Below, one piece after another: positions 1 through 9,438 of a DNA stretch of 64,000 bases. The DNA comes from Symbiodinium natans. Its lineage: Eukaryota; Sar; Dinophyceae; Suessiales; Symbiodiniaceae. The notes beneath the pieces were generated by a model. It was not told the origin of the DNA and searched no databases. It saw only the letters and a list, made by a program, of their open reading frames with translations. Numbering within the stretch: the stretch's first letter is position 1; every line of letters starts with the position of its first letter. Position numbers and translations under genes: made by a program. The DNA lies in contig CAJNDS010001046.1 in assembly GCA_905221605.1 (NCBI GenBank), positions 1-64,000 of the forward strand. Reading direction: 5' to 3'.

Positions 1-9
1 AAGCTGTAG

Positions 10-1236
10 CTAGTCACGATGGTGCTGCATGTTGTTCATGAGGCCTTGTTGTTGAGCCTGCCTCTCGTTGCCGGATCGTACATAGATCAGGAAAATTAAA
101 CAGCACGTGCAAGGCACTGCCAGACCAAGAGAAATCCACAGACAGATCTGAGCAACCTCCATCTTCCGTTTTGCTTGGTCCTTGAGTGTGCCAGGTTTGT
201 CGAGGGCCACAGCGCAATTGGCCAAGCGCTCTCCGGCTTCGCTGCGTACTCGTACCCAGCAGGGGCGAGTCGGGACGTCTCCCCATGCTTTCGCGACGCG
301 CTCCGCCTTCCAGACATCTCCAGAATAGGGCCCGCTGGATGTGTAAAGCGCTGAGGAAGCCGCCGGCACTCCAAATTCATAGGCGCAGCTGATCTGCTTG
401 GCGCCGTCTCTGTCGCCATCCAGTCTGTCACTGTCCGGTTGCAAGGAGACAAGGGCCCAAGGTGTGTAGCTGAAAGTGCGTCGCCGACGGGCGGTGTACA
501 TGACGTCCGTGAGGCGCCGGGGCGTTGCCACATCAACCTCCTGCTCACTCTCGGTCATCTCCTCGTACTCCTCGTCCTCCTCGTCCTCCTTCGCATCGGC
601 ATCCTTGACCACTGGTGGTTCCTGGTACAGGCGCCGGCCTTGCTGCTCGAAGGCAGCATTTGATGCCTCGGAGCACTTTTTCTTGTGGAGGCCCGAAGCA
701 TCCTGCTTCAGAATGTCCAGGATGCTCTGAGGTGTACACCAACAGTGTTTCGCCCGCCACGGAGCAGGGTCCACAGAAAAGGGCTTCCCGCTTTGGTCCG
801 TCCCACATTGCCAAGAAGAACTGGAAGCTACTTTGTAGGCCTGCTCGGCCGACGGAACCGTGTACATGTGGCCATCAAAGAGCGCCGGGGCGTACGTAAT
901 CTCCCCGTTGCAGTGGCACGTGCCCCCCTCTTTAGCACACCAGTAGCTTCCTGGGCAGGTCGCCATGTGCTCCGTCAGGAATACGGGAGGCTGCGATGAC
1001 GGCGCTGTGCCTCCTGTGTAGCCAAAGCAGGCGCTTCCCGAGTCCTTGTCGGTGCAGCTGACGCCGGAAGCCAGAATCTGGCAGGTCGTCTGCTGCCACA
1101 TCGTCGCAATGTCCCAGGCATTTGCCTTGTTGGAGATGTCTCCCCAGTTGTGGGCTGCGATACCCGCAGCAACAGCTGCGCACCACCAGCAGCAGCTGCA
1201 GCAGAGGCTCGCATTTCCCACCCGCTCACCAAGCAT
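10..1236 (-). CDS. Predicted cysteine-rich membrane protein of dinoflagellate type
   Basis: The frame is open from 1470 to the TAG at 10-12. I place the start at the ATG at 1236 (about 408 residues) because the codons upstream run through degenerate CCCTAAA repeats and look non-coding, while this ATG is followed within ten residues by a hydrophobic, Cys/Trp-rich signal-anchor-like stretch. The middle has spaced cysteines, including a W-C-A-x-E-G-G-x-C-x-C-x-G module and a later C-W-C, a pattern I associate with extracellular dinoflagellate proteins. A Glu/Asp-rich linker follows. Near the C-terminus a strongly hydrophobic segment of about 25 residues is a clear membrane helix, with a short Gln-rich tail after it. 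The block before the helix (a CAYEF-like strand, then P-C-W-V) faintly resembles DUF3592 proteins. Function unknown; surface or endomembrane location is inferred. No intron is needed, but the 5' end is uncertain. Confidence 0.55.
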   Translation of the reverse strand: MLGERVGNASLCCSCCWWCAAVAAGIAAHNWGDISNKANAWDIATMWQQTTCQILASGVSCTDKDSGSACFGYTGGTAPSSQPPVFLTEHMATCPGSYWCAKEGGTCHCNGEITYAPALFDGHMYTVPSAEQAYKVASSSSWQCGTDQSGKPFSVDPAPWRAKHCWCTPQSILDILKQDASGLHKKKCSEASNAAFEQQGRRLYQEPPVVKDADAKEDEEDEEYEEMTESEQEVDVATPRRLTDVMYTARRRRTFSYTPWALVSLQPDSDRLDGDRDGAKQISCAYEFGVPAASSALYTSSGPYSGDVWKAERVAKAWGDVPTRPCWVRVRSEAGERLANCAVALDKPGTLKDQAKRKMEVAQICLWISLGLAVPCTCCLIFLIYVRSGNERQAQQQGLMNNMQHHRD

Positions 1237-1735
1237 TCTTGTGCAAGGTCTTCTACTTGACGGACTGCGGCCTAAGCGAGTCCAGATGCTGCTGGAGGAC
1301 ACACAGCGATGGCGGAACTCCGTGCTGCAACTGGTTCTTAAGAACCCCAAACGGCTAAAAGCCCCTATGAACCTGCAACGCTGAGCCCTGAACCTAAGCG
1401 CGGAATCCCTAAACCCCTGTCTCACCTTCGGCAACTTGGAGACTGCAAGTCCCAAACGGGGAATCCCCAAGAAGGGCCAAGCCCCTAGCCCGAAACCCTA
1501 CCATCCAGGGCGTTGGTCCAGCCACTCCTAACGGGTGCCTGCGAACATTTTACGTTGGCGTCTTGCATGCCTTGGGAATCTCGAGGACTGGGAGCCATTG
1601 TCAGTAAGCTAGGAACCCGTAAAATTCCCTGAGCGTGTGCCCTGCGAGCCCCCAAAGTTACCAGCCCTATAAGCCCTAAGCCGACCCACCCTCTACAACG
1701 AGCCCCGGAACCCCTAGACCCTAAACCCGAAAACA
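1237..1735. other. Non-coding upstream flank with degenerate CCCTAAA units
   Basis: This stretch holds scattered, mutated CCCTAAA-type units. The minus-strand frame of the neighbouring gene stays open here as far as 1470, but the composition looks non-coding. It would be the 5' flank or an intron of that gene. No promoter motif is recognised. Confidence 0.5.
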
Positions 1736-2052
1736 AAACCTAAACCCTAAACCCTTGAACCCCTGAACCCCTGAACCCCTGAACCCTTGAACCCTTGAAC
1801 CCTTGAACCCTTGAACCCTTGAACCCTTGAACCCCTGAACCCCTGAACCCTTGAACCCTTGAACCCTTGAACCCTTGAACCCTTGAACCCTTGAACCCTT
1901 GGACCCTTGAGCCCTTGAACCCTTGAACCCCTAAACCCTTGAACCCTTGAACCCTTGAACCCTTGAACCCTTGAACCCTTGAACCCTTGAACCCTTGAAC
2001 CTTGAACCCTAAACCCTTGAACCTTGAACCCTAAACCCTAAACCCTAAACCG
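1736..2052. repeat. Telomere-variant octamer array (CCCTTGAA)n
   Basis: About 280 bp of tandem octamer CCCTTGAA with CCCCTGAA variants, bordered on both sides by ordinary CCCTAAA units. The octamer is one base longer than the telomere heptamer and looks like a locally amplified variant. Confidence 0.9.
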
Positions 2053-2154
2053 TAAGCCCCACCGAGGAGGCTTCAGGCCTGGCGGCTCGCCTCCGAGGTG
2101 AAAATCCGCTCACCGCCGATCTCGCAAGGCTTTCGGTTTCAGGGTTTGGAGTTC

Positions 2155-2220
2155 AGGGTTTAGGGTTTAGGGTTTAGGGTTTAGGGTTTAGGGTTTAGGA
2201 TTAGGTTTCAGGGTTTAGGG
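2155..2220. repeat. Interstitial telomere array (TTTAGGG)n
   Basis: About eight near-perfect TTTAGGG units, opposite in orientation to the CCCTAAA-type array just before it, with about 100 bp of GC-rich unique sequence between. Confidence 0.9.
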
Positions 2221-3174
2221 GATCTTGGATCCGAGGCTTTTAAGGGCTTCAGGCAGTTGGGGTTTTTTGGGGTGTAGGGCCGTAGGGTGTGCGACGCGTG
2301 GGGCTTTTGGACTTAGAGAGTTTGGAAGGGGGGGGGGGTCGAGAGTTCAGGCATCCAGCGGGCCCTATAGTGCAAGTTTAAGGTTCAGGAAGAATGTTTC
2401 TTCATGTTTTGGGGGGGGGTTCTTAAGCAAATAGTAGAGAACTACACCCGGCAGCCATTCACACCACTGTTTGGAAGTACTGCGCAAGTAATGAGTCACC
2501 CCCCAGCCTGAGCTGCTGCCCACCCACGTTTATTCCTTCTCAGAATTGCGAGCTTACGCCCTAAATTCCCACTCTCAGGCAAGCTGCGCTCGGCGACTTT
2601 TGTGGTTTGACCTTGGGCCTGAAAAGGCTAGCGAAGCAGAGGGCCTCCATCTTTCAGGCTGGGGGGGGCACATGCAGAACACGCCCGAGGCCACTGGGTT
2701 GAAGGTTTAGGGAGCGGGTCCTTATCCAAGCATAAGCACCAGGAGTACCCTAAATCCTAAACCCTAAACCCTAGACCCTAAACCCTCACGGTAGGGAGAG
2801 GGTCAGATCCTAAGAATCCTAAACCCTCGCCTAAACCCTCTCTAAGGGCAGGAAGTAAGAAGTCCACTCTTCGGTTTGGGGCCTAGGTCTTACGGTCCCA
2901 GCCATGCTCAGGTCCAGATATAGGGTAGAGGCCCCTTAAACTTTCCAAACCCTTCACGGCCTTAGCTTCTAAGCCGCACTTCTTCCTAAACTGCTAACCT
3001 GAGATCCCCAAACCCTAAACCCTAAACCCCAAACCCCAAACCCCAAACCCCAAACCCTAGACTGGGCGTCTGACAAGGTACTTGCCCTTCGGGGACCGGA
3101 TGCCTCGGCTTTCATAAAGCAGCTGCAGGCAATATTGTCATGGGTTTCCCTACTACCCCCTCTCTATCCCCATG
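2221..3174. other. Non-coding spacer with a MITE end and short telomeric runs
   Basis: No convincing gene. It contains short CCCTAAA runs near 2756-2787 and 3009-3060. At about 2413-2441 lies the end of a MITE-like element (GGGGTTCTTAAGCA followed by ATAGTAG) that is described in full at 3409 and 42959. Poly-G runs occur near 2328 and 2410. Confidence 0.5.
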
Positions 3175-3236
3175 TAGGGTTTAGGGTTTAGGGTTTGAGG
3201 GTTTAGGGTTAGGGTTTAGGGTTTAGGGTTTAGGGT
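3175..3236. repeat. Interstitial telomere array (TTTAGGG)n
   Basis: Seven or eight TTTAGGG units with small indels. A partial, reverse-oriented copy of the MITE family end (TGTTTTGTTGAT...) follows at about 3272-3315. Confidence 0.85.
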
Positions 3237-3408
3237 TATACCCCCCCCCATCATTAAGGCTACTTAAGGGCTGTTTTGTTGATCTGCCTTCTTGCTTGTA
3301 AGTCCGGGGCGTAGCACCAGGAGGTCCACCACCTCAGCATCAGCGGCAGGAGAGACAATGCTCATCAGCCCCATCAGCCGATACCTACACCTCAAACCCT
3401 TGCCAAAC

Positions 3409-3516
3409 TACGACTTGTTGAAGAACCTCCAAAAGAAAAGGAATCTGATAATCCCTATCATGCCCTCAAAACACAAGGAAGAACATTTTAAATTTGTGGG
3501 GTTCTTAAGCAGGCCT
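3409..3516. mobile_element. MITE-like element, family A (TIR TTGCTTAAGAACCCC)
   Basis: A copy of about 105 bp. The left end (3414-3430) is a mutated TTGCTTAAGAACCCC and the right end (3498-3512) is its inverted match GGGGTTCTTAAGCA. The interior (ATCCCTAT..TGCCCT...AAGAA) aligns with the copies at 42959 and 43886. It has no coding capacity. Ends and orientation are approximate. Confidence 0.6.
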
Positions 3517-4877
3517 GAATCCTAAATCCTATAGGCCCGAAACTGGAGTGGCCCTGCGCAAGGCCCCGCCCACGGCAGCTATCTTCCCGATCTTGGAAAA
3601 CTACCGAATCGCGCTCTCTCCTCCGCAACCCTAAAAACCAAACCCGAGACCCTATGGGATGTTGGATCCGTATCTAGTAAGAGGAACTACAGTCGTGTAG
3701 GATGTATAATCAATTTGGGGGTTTTCATGTGGGCAAGCCCAAAAAAGGCTGCGTAAAGGTTGCGTACTCTGGCCTGGGGTTGAGCGAGGGAACTCTTCGT
3801 GCGCTGTCCATTCTTTGGATTATGCAAATCCTCTTCATCCCAACCAGGGGACATCCCAAGGACCTAAACCCAAGGCCCTAAACCCTATAAAGCCCTAAAT
3901 TCGGAGGTTAGCTTCGTGGTCCCTTAAAAAGTGGTCCCTTACCATCCTTAAACAGGTTCTGATTTATGGGCCTTTGGCTCGTATAGGGTATATACGGCAC
4001 ACCAAAGGGTCGTCTTTCCTCTCCCTTTCTCCCCACCTGGGATCCCCCAGCCCTATGCAGACGACCGCCCTCCATGCACAGGCGGCAGTGTCCTGAGGAG
4101 TGCAGAGGGAGGGTTCTTGGGAGTAGGGTGTCGGGTTTAGGGATGAGAGGGACTAGGGCTAGGGTTTGCTTGTTCTTTGAACCAAGCTTAGATGCTAGAG
4201 CTGAGGCGGCGGAGATTATGGCCGACCGGGGTTTACGGGTTCAGAGTTCAGTGGGGCTTTGGGCATGGGCCCTCATAGAGTTTGGCGTGATTGGTGGCCT
4301 CCAGCAGGCCCAGCAACCTAGGAATCACAAAAAGAAACTCCGCCTTGAGTACCCTGCACCCTGACCCCCCCCCCCCCTAAAGCGGTTTCAAGGGTTTTTT
4401 TTTGGGGGGGAAGCTGATGTTCAGAAAAGGAAACAAAGGTGCCACACCCGGGGGCCTATGCTTGGCGTGTTACGGTGACTTCAGGGTTTAGGGCCCAGGG
4501 CTGGCCCAGGGCCTATGAGGATGGGTTTAGAGTTTAAGCTCTGCGGCTTCACTACGCGAACTGCTCCTAGAGCATCCAGAAAGCCTCAAGTCCCAACACA
4601 CCCAAAAGCCCTATACCTCAAAACATCCAGACCCTAGACCTTGAAAGCTAGCTTCACCACACCTGGAAAACTCTGAGCCCTAGAGTGTGACCATAAGCCG
4701 CCAGACCCTGACACCCAAAACCGCAAGAACCCTGAAGCCACCACACTGTCACACTAAACCGTCACAAAACCCTAAGCCCTAAGCCACCTAACGCAGCCCT
4801 AGTCCCAAAACTGCCTCCCTGACCCTAAAACCAAATTACTCGCTTTTCCCCTAAAAACCTCGGAACGCCAAGGGCAT
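3517..4877. other. Non-coding spacer
   Basis: No gene supported. About 3950-4015 (GTTCTGATTTATGGGCC...) has a diverged relative near 50195-50245. Degenerate CCCTAA-containing tracts run through 4600-4800. A poly-C run lies at 4365-4376 and a poly-T/G run near 4395. Confidence 0.45.
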
Positions 4878-5051
4878 CTACTTGGAGGTTTAGGGTTTAG
4901 GGCTTTGGGTTTAGGGTTTAGGGTTTAGGGTTCACCAATTATACTGTACTTATGACTGTACTTATAACCATCTTAGGGCACTTAAGGGGCTTACAAGTGG
5001 GTCATAGATACAGTTATAAGTGGTCAATAAGTACCATGAACCTCCAAGTAG
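4878..5051. mobile_element. Palindromic MITE-like element, family B, with a telomeric array inside its left arm
   Basis: The ends are inverted copies of CTACTTGGAGGTT (4878-4890) and AACCTCCAAGTAG (5039-5051). The arms continue with ACTGTACTTATAACC-type sequence facing its inverse around a centre near 4980. The left arm is interrupted at about 4888-4932 by TTTAGGG units, placed directly after GGAGGTT and before TTCACC; the right arm has no such insert. A related copy without the insert is at 39696. Confidence 0.7.
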
Positions 5052-5529
5052 GGACCTACGGTTTAGGGACCTAGGGTTTGGGGATTTAGGGCTTACGGTC
5101 TTAGGGTTTAGGGAATAGGCATTAGGGCTTTCAGGTCCAGGGGATTTTGGGGTTGTTTAGGATTTAGGGATTTAGGGTTCATGGGTTTGGGTTTAGGGGA
5201 GCCAAAAGCTCCCGATGGGAGCCTGTAGGCGCCCAGGAAAAAAGAAACTATCAGCCGTAAACCGTACACCCCTAAACTCCAAAGCTCTGAATGTCCAAGC
5301 CCTTAACTCTAAATACCCTCAAACCCCAAATCCCAGAAACCCTAAATCCCTTAAACCCTAAACCCTAAACCCTAAATCCTAAAATCCTAAAATCCTAAAG
5401 CCTAAGCCCTGAAGGATTCCCAACAAGCCCTCGAATTGCAACCCCCCCGCCCCCCCCCCCCCCCCCCCCCCCCCCGAAGTTGGGCTTGGCCACCACCCAT
5501 CGGTTAACCTCAGGATGATGGTTTGGGGG
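5052..5529. other. Non-coding spacer with short telomeric runs and a long poly-C tract
   Basis: TTTAGGG-like units near 5058-5190, CCCTAAA units at about 5343-5404, and an almost pure C tract of about 33 bases at 5443-5475 with one G. No gene seen. Confidence 0.6.
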
Positions 5530-5990
5530 CTTGGGTTTTAGGGGATTTAGGTTTAGGGTTAGGGTTTCGGGTTTAGGGGTTTAGGGTTTATGGTTTAGGG
5601 TTAGGGTTTGGGGTTTAGGGTTTTAGGGTTTAGGGTTTCGGGTTTAGGGTTTAGGGTTTAGGGTTTAGGGTTTAGGGTTTAGGGTTTAGGGTTTAGGGTT
5701 TAGGGTTTAGGGTTTAGGGTTTAGGGTTTAGGGTTTAGGGTTTAGGGTTAGGGTTTAGGGTTTAGGGCTTAGGGTTTAGGGTTTAGGGTTTAAGGGTTTA
5801 GAGGTTTAAGGGGTTAAGGGTTTAAGGGTTTAGGGGTTTAAGGGCTTAAAGGTTTAGGGTTAGGGTTTAGGGTTTAGGCTTTAGGATTTAGGGTTTAGGG
5901 TTTAGGGATTTAGGGTTTAGGATTGAGGGAACTCGAGTTTCTAGGAATTTAGGGTTTAGGGATTTAGGTGTTTAGTGTTTAGGGCTTAGG
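5530..5990. repeat. Largest interstitial telomere array in the left flank (TTTAGGG)n
   Basis: About 430 bp of TTTAGGG. The core at roughly 5640-5760 is nearly perfect; both sides carry units of 6-9 bases and point changes, as expected if older copies decay outward. Confidence 0.92.
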
Positions 5991-6605
5991 GTCTAGGATG
6001 TTAGAGTTGATGGCTTAAGGCGGAGACGCAAGAGAGAGTTGAAGTTGAACTTTCACTTGCAGGCAGGGACGTGGTGTTGGCTTGCGAGGTCGATACCTGT
6101 TAAACGAAGATGGGCATTTGGGCTTGGATGATGCACGTAAGGCTGTAGATACCCTAAACCCTAAACCCTAAACCCGAAACCCTAAACCCTAATAGCAATT
6201 TGATATAGCTTATGAAAAAGGGGTTGCAGCCTGAAACGAACCCTCACCCAAAAAACACATAGTAACCAAGGTCCGCCGTCAGATGCCAAAAGGGCCTCCA
6301 AATAACAGCCCCCCGCCCCCCCCAACAAAAAACAATCAGCCCACTGTAGCCCCAACCGCAAAGAAGACTAAAGATGCTTCAGCCCCGGCCCCCCAACAAA
6401 AACCGAATGTGAGGCTTTCACCTCAACACAAATCCTAAACCCTAAACCCTAAACCCTGAGCCCTAAACCCTAAACTTAATCCCTAAACCCAAATTCTCTG
6501 GGCTGGCGGCTGGGAAAAGAGGGTCGAGGCCATGTCTTTCGGATCTGAGGGCAGATGGGCATGAAGAAGACGATGCACAGATGGTGAGTTTTCTAGAATA
6601 TGGGG
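5991..6605. other. Non-coding spacer with two short CCCTAAA runs
   Basis: CCCTAAA runs lie at about 6148-6193 and 6436-6478. The remainder shows no frame or RNA gene that I can support. Confidence 0.5.
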
Positions 6606-6704
6606 CTTTTTTGGGGTTTAAATATGTTAAATATAAGGGGGCCGCTAACATTTTGGTTTTTTGGGGGGGTTTAAATACAAGGGGGCGCCTAACATTTTGG
6701 TTTT
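6606..6704. repeat. Tandem repeat with TAACATTTTGG core (left part of the split target site)
   Basis: Two units of about 46-50 bp (GGGTTTAAATA...AAGGGGGC..CTAACATTTTGGTTTTTT). The same repeat resumes directly beyond the retrotransposon at 38630-38752 with three more units, so the element split a pre-existing tandem array. Confidence 0.8.
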
Positions 6705-6709
6705 TTTTG
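6705..6709. repeat. Target site duplication TTTTG, left copy
   Basis: TTTTG directly outside the left LTR is repeated at 38630-38634 directly outside the right LTR. Five bases is the usual duplication length for Ty1/copia integrases. Confidence 0.85.
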
Positions 6710-7397
6710 TGTGCGAAGTGTCCAAACCAGTGAAAACTTGCGCAACCCGTTCCAGTAACTAGCTCAGGCCACACGAGGAGAAAGAAGTTGTATATTTACA
6801 GTTGTAGGTTGTAATGTTGCACCAGAAGTAACAGTATCCCTGTCAACGGGGAACACGAGGTAGCTAGCCAAGTATTCCAAGCCAATCGCGACGTTAAGTA
6901 TCGGAAGGATCCCCAGAGTTGCTATCTCCAGGGGGTGGTAACCTATCGCTCTAGATGTATCCACTAGCCGTCCGGCTGCGTGTTGTACACCTATCCCGAT
7001 ATTCACCTGAACAGCCACCTGCCCTCAGTATCCTCCGGCCTCCGGCTATGAGTTGTAAAGAGAACAGATAACTATCCCGAAGTTAGGGAAAAGGATCTAT
7101 TCCTCGTCAACGCCCGACCCTTTTGGCTCCTCTTTCCTCCGGATGCGAGTTGGCCAATCAAGTCCACGACGTACAGGAACACTATCCACGGGGGCGAAAA
7201 CTGTACAAGGTCGGCTGCTACAAGTCTAAGAAGGGCCCTTCTTGAGCAGCTTATAGCTGCGAACGGACACAAAGTCTTGTCCTCTATTCCGGCTTGTCCA
7301 CGAAGAAGTCGGCTTCTATCCCAGGCCCAAACCCAAAAGTTACATGTACATCTAAACAGCACCCCATGGAATTGACCTGACCTCTTTGTGCTAAACA
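6710..7397 (-). repeat. 3' LTR (left copy)
   Basis: 688 bp, starting TGTGCGAAGTG and ending GCTAAACA on the plus strand. It matches 37942-38629 except at 6885 (A versus C), 6888 (G versus C) and 6898 (G versus C). Regulatory sites inside the LTR cannot be assigned. Six copies of CTATC (sense GATAG) lie at 6922, 6943, 6991, 7072, 7182 and 7316. Confidence 0.95.
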
Positions 7398-7412
7398 CCC
7401 CCCGTTTTCGGG
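7398..7412 (-). other. Polypurine tract for plus-strand priming
   Basis: Read in the sense direction, a GAAAACGGGGGG tract (one C) ends exactly where the 3' LTR begins with TGTTTAG. This is the position expected of a polypurine tract. Confidence 0.75.
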
Positions 7413-8217
7413 ACGCACTCGGCGGTCAGAAAATCGATGAATTCGCGACTTCTATCCCGGTTAGCTTCAGGCAAAACAAGAACGCAGGAGGCATAGCCGA
7501 CCTGATCGCCAGCCCCTTTAGGGCGCCCACCACCACCCGCGATTACGGCGATCACTCCAGCTATCCTCGGAAGCAACACCGCCATCCGCTAACCTCGACA
7601 TTCATCGCAGTAGCACAAACCACCAGTCCGTGGCTCTTGGCTACACGTCGTGTCCTCAGGTCTATTCTGCGTAGTAAAATTGTCTATCCGTCGCATTCTT
7701 GGAAAATCAAGCGTCGCTTCTATCCATTTCATCACCCGACTCAGTTCATCTTCTCCATAGCTATCCTGGGTAAGGCCTCACTTTTGATCAGTACTCCTCG
7801 ATGTCAATGTAGTTCCCACGCTTCTATCCCTTCACTCTTGTATGCGATCTTCTCCGTGGGGACTCACTGGTGATTAGCCATGCCCATTCTGGTCTCTTCT
7901 CCTCTCCTCGACTTTGTTTTCTGATCTCTTCATGTGAAGGTCTTATTGGTGGCGAGCCAGGCCTTCCCAGAAGCTTCCGCCGCAGGGTCTTCTTGGTGGC
8001 TAGCCAAGCCCTGCACCAGAGTCTCACGACAGCCGTTCACCCACTCATCTCATCCTGCGCCATCCATCCGCTCTATCCCCCCGCGTGCGCCACCAGCCAT
8101 GGCCCGGGCACATGACTTTGCATGTCCCATTCTATCCCTCACGCCGAGCCATTGGTGACTAGGCAGCTTTGTGCTTTCGTCCTATCCCCGCTTGTCGCCA
8201 TTTCATCAGGCTTCATC
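7398..8217 (-). other. 3' untranslated region of the retrotransposon
   Basis: About 820 bp between the stop of ORF9 and the 3' LTR, with no long sense frame. It keeps the frequent CTATC pentamer. It also has several short imperfect repeats of TTGGTGgcTAGCCAagCC form (about 7866, 7939, 7990 and 8147), most able to form a small stem of TGG...CCA type; the one at 7990 can pair CTTGG with CCAAG. Confidence 0.6.
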
Positions 8218-9438
8218 TCATTGGCGATCACGTCGCGGTCTCCACATCAGCGGCCTTCCATGCTTTCCCTTTCCTTTCACAGGATCACCCGCAGATGCAT
8301 CACTTGCATCGTCACCCGTCTCAACGCCCATGTTTGCCCGGTTGGTTGATGTCGTCTCAGTGCCTCTGAATTCCGGGTTGAGCGCTTCGCTCATCGCTGA
8401 CTCGTCTTCTGTTTCGGGACCAGTGACGTGGCCACCTCTTTGTGCCCGAGTTCTCTCTAGCAGAGAGCCCTTTCCTCTTCCTCTATCCGCCATCTTCGTC
8501 CCTTCCGCGAACCTGGGTACAGTTGGCATCCATCCGTATCTGCCTCCTCGATCATCGGCTCTATCCCTATCCCGCCCTTTTCCCCATCCGCGTGATGAGC
8601 TTCTCACCGAACTATCATCACTCATGGCGTACTTCGGCCACCTGATGATATCCCTTCTCTCCCTATCCAGAGGTGATCGGGTCCTCGCTTTGGGCTCAGC
8701 ACCATCGGCTCTCGCCCCACCTCTCTCTTTCAGTTGGATTGGACTCGAACTTTCTGCCCTGGTCAGTGGCTCTTGTCTCTTCCCCGTCTCGTCCTTAAGC
8801 TCCACATCGACGGTTCTCGTACCTTTCGATTCTATCCTTCTTGGCCACCCCTTCTCGTTCCGCTCCACTAGGCTTACCCCGGCAATTGGATATGCCGTGC
8901 CCGCATTAGCCGCACGCGCCTCCGGCTGCGCCTCGTCACGAGAATGTCCGGCTACTCCCATCGAAGCCCAGTTCATCATCATTCCTCCCATCGGTACTGA
9001 GCACCAGTATACCTCATTCACCGGCCCTGTCTCCGATCTCTCCCTTCGTAGCCCTAGGTTCCGAATAGCAGATCCAGCAGCATGGCTATATCCATGAAGC
9101 TTGTTCTTCTTCCCCTTAATCTCTCCCCACGTCGCGTTGAATGGTATCCCTTCGGTGTCAAACTTCATGTGCTTCGCCATGGGTTGAGTGGGGTCTCGCT
9201 TTGTTTCTGCAACTATCCTCTCCATGATCTCCAGGCAACTATTTGCAGTCTGCACCATCATGTCCCTCGTGCTTTTCGCCCAAGCGTTGTTCCCCCATAA
9301 CGGCGAGTTAAAACCTGCGGCCATAGCTATCAGCAGCTGATAACTCATAAACTGTCCTCCTCTCCTCAGACACCCTGCATGCATGGAGAAGAGCTCGCGC
9401 CGCAACCGTCTCAAGGGCTTGCTGGAAATCTGACGCAT
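8218..9438 (-). CDS. ORF9 of the retrotransposon, unknown protein (406 aa)
   Basis: The ATG at 9438 lies inside the end of ORF8 (131-base overlap, +1 frame) and the frame runs 406 codons to 8218. The first 150 residues look folded, with a Trp-rich segment and a Met-rich M-G-G-M-M-M-N-W-A patch near residue 150. The rest is charged and low in complexity, rich in Arg, Asp, Glu and Ser, including R-D-R-D-R-A-D-D-R produced by the repeated GGGATAG nucleotide motif. No family recognised. The position after the pol-linked genes and before the 3' LTR is where some copia elements carry an extra or envelope-like gene, but no membrane segment or signal peptide is visible. It could be read by frameshift from ORF8 or from its own ATG. 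Confidence 0.6.
   Translation of the reverse strand: MRQISSKPLRRLRRELFSMHAGCLRRGGQFMSYQLLIAMAAGFNSPLWGNNAWAKSTRDMMVQTANSCLEIMERIVAETKRDPTQPMAKHMKFDTEGIPFNATWGEIKGKKNKLHGYSHAAGSAIRNLGLRRERSETGPVNEVYWCSVPMGGMMMNWASMGVAGHSRDEAQPEARAANAGTAYPIAGVSLVERNEKGWPRRIESKGTRTVDVELKDETGKRQEPLTRAESSSPIQLKERGGARADGAEPKARTRSPLDRERRDIIRWPKYAMSDDSSVRSSSRGWGKGRDRDRADDRGGRYGWMPTVPRFAEGTKMADRGRGKGSLLERTRAQRGGHVTGPETEDESAMSEALNPEFRGTETTSTNRANMGVETGDDASDASAGDPVKGKGKHGRPLMWRPRRDRQ

Noticed and set aside
5530-5990. A true chromosome end at the large TTTAGGG array
   Set aside because: The array is internal, decays on both sides, and is one of many in both orientations.
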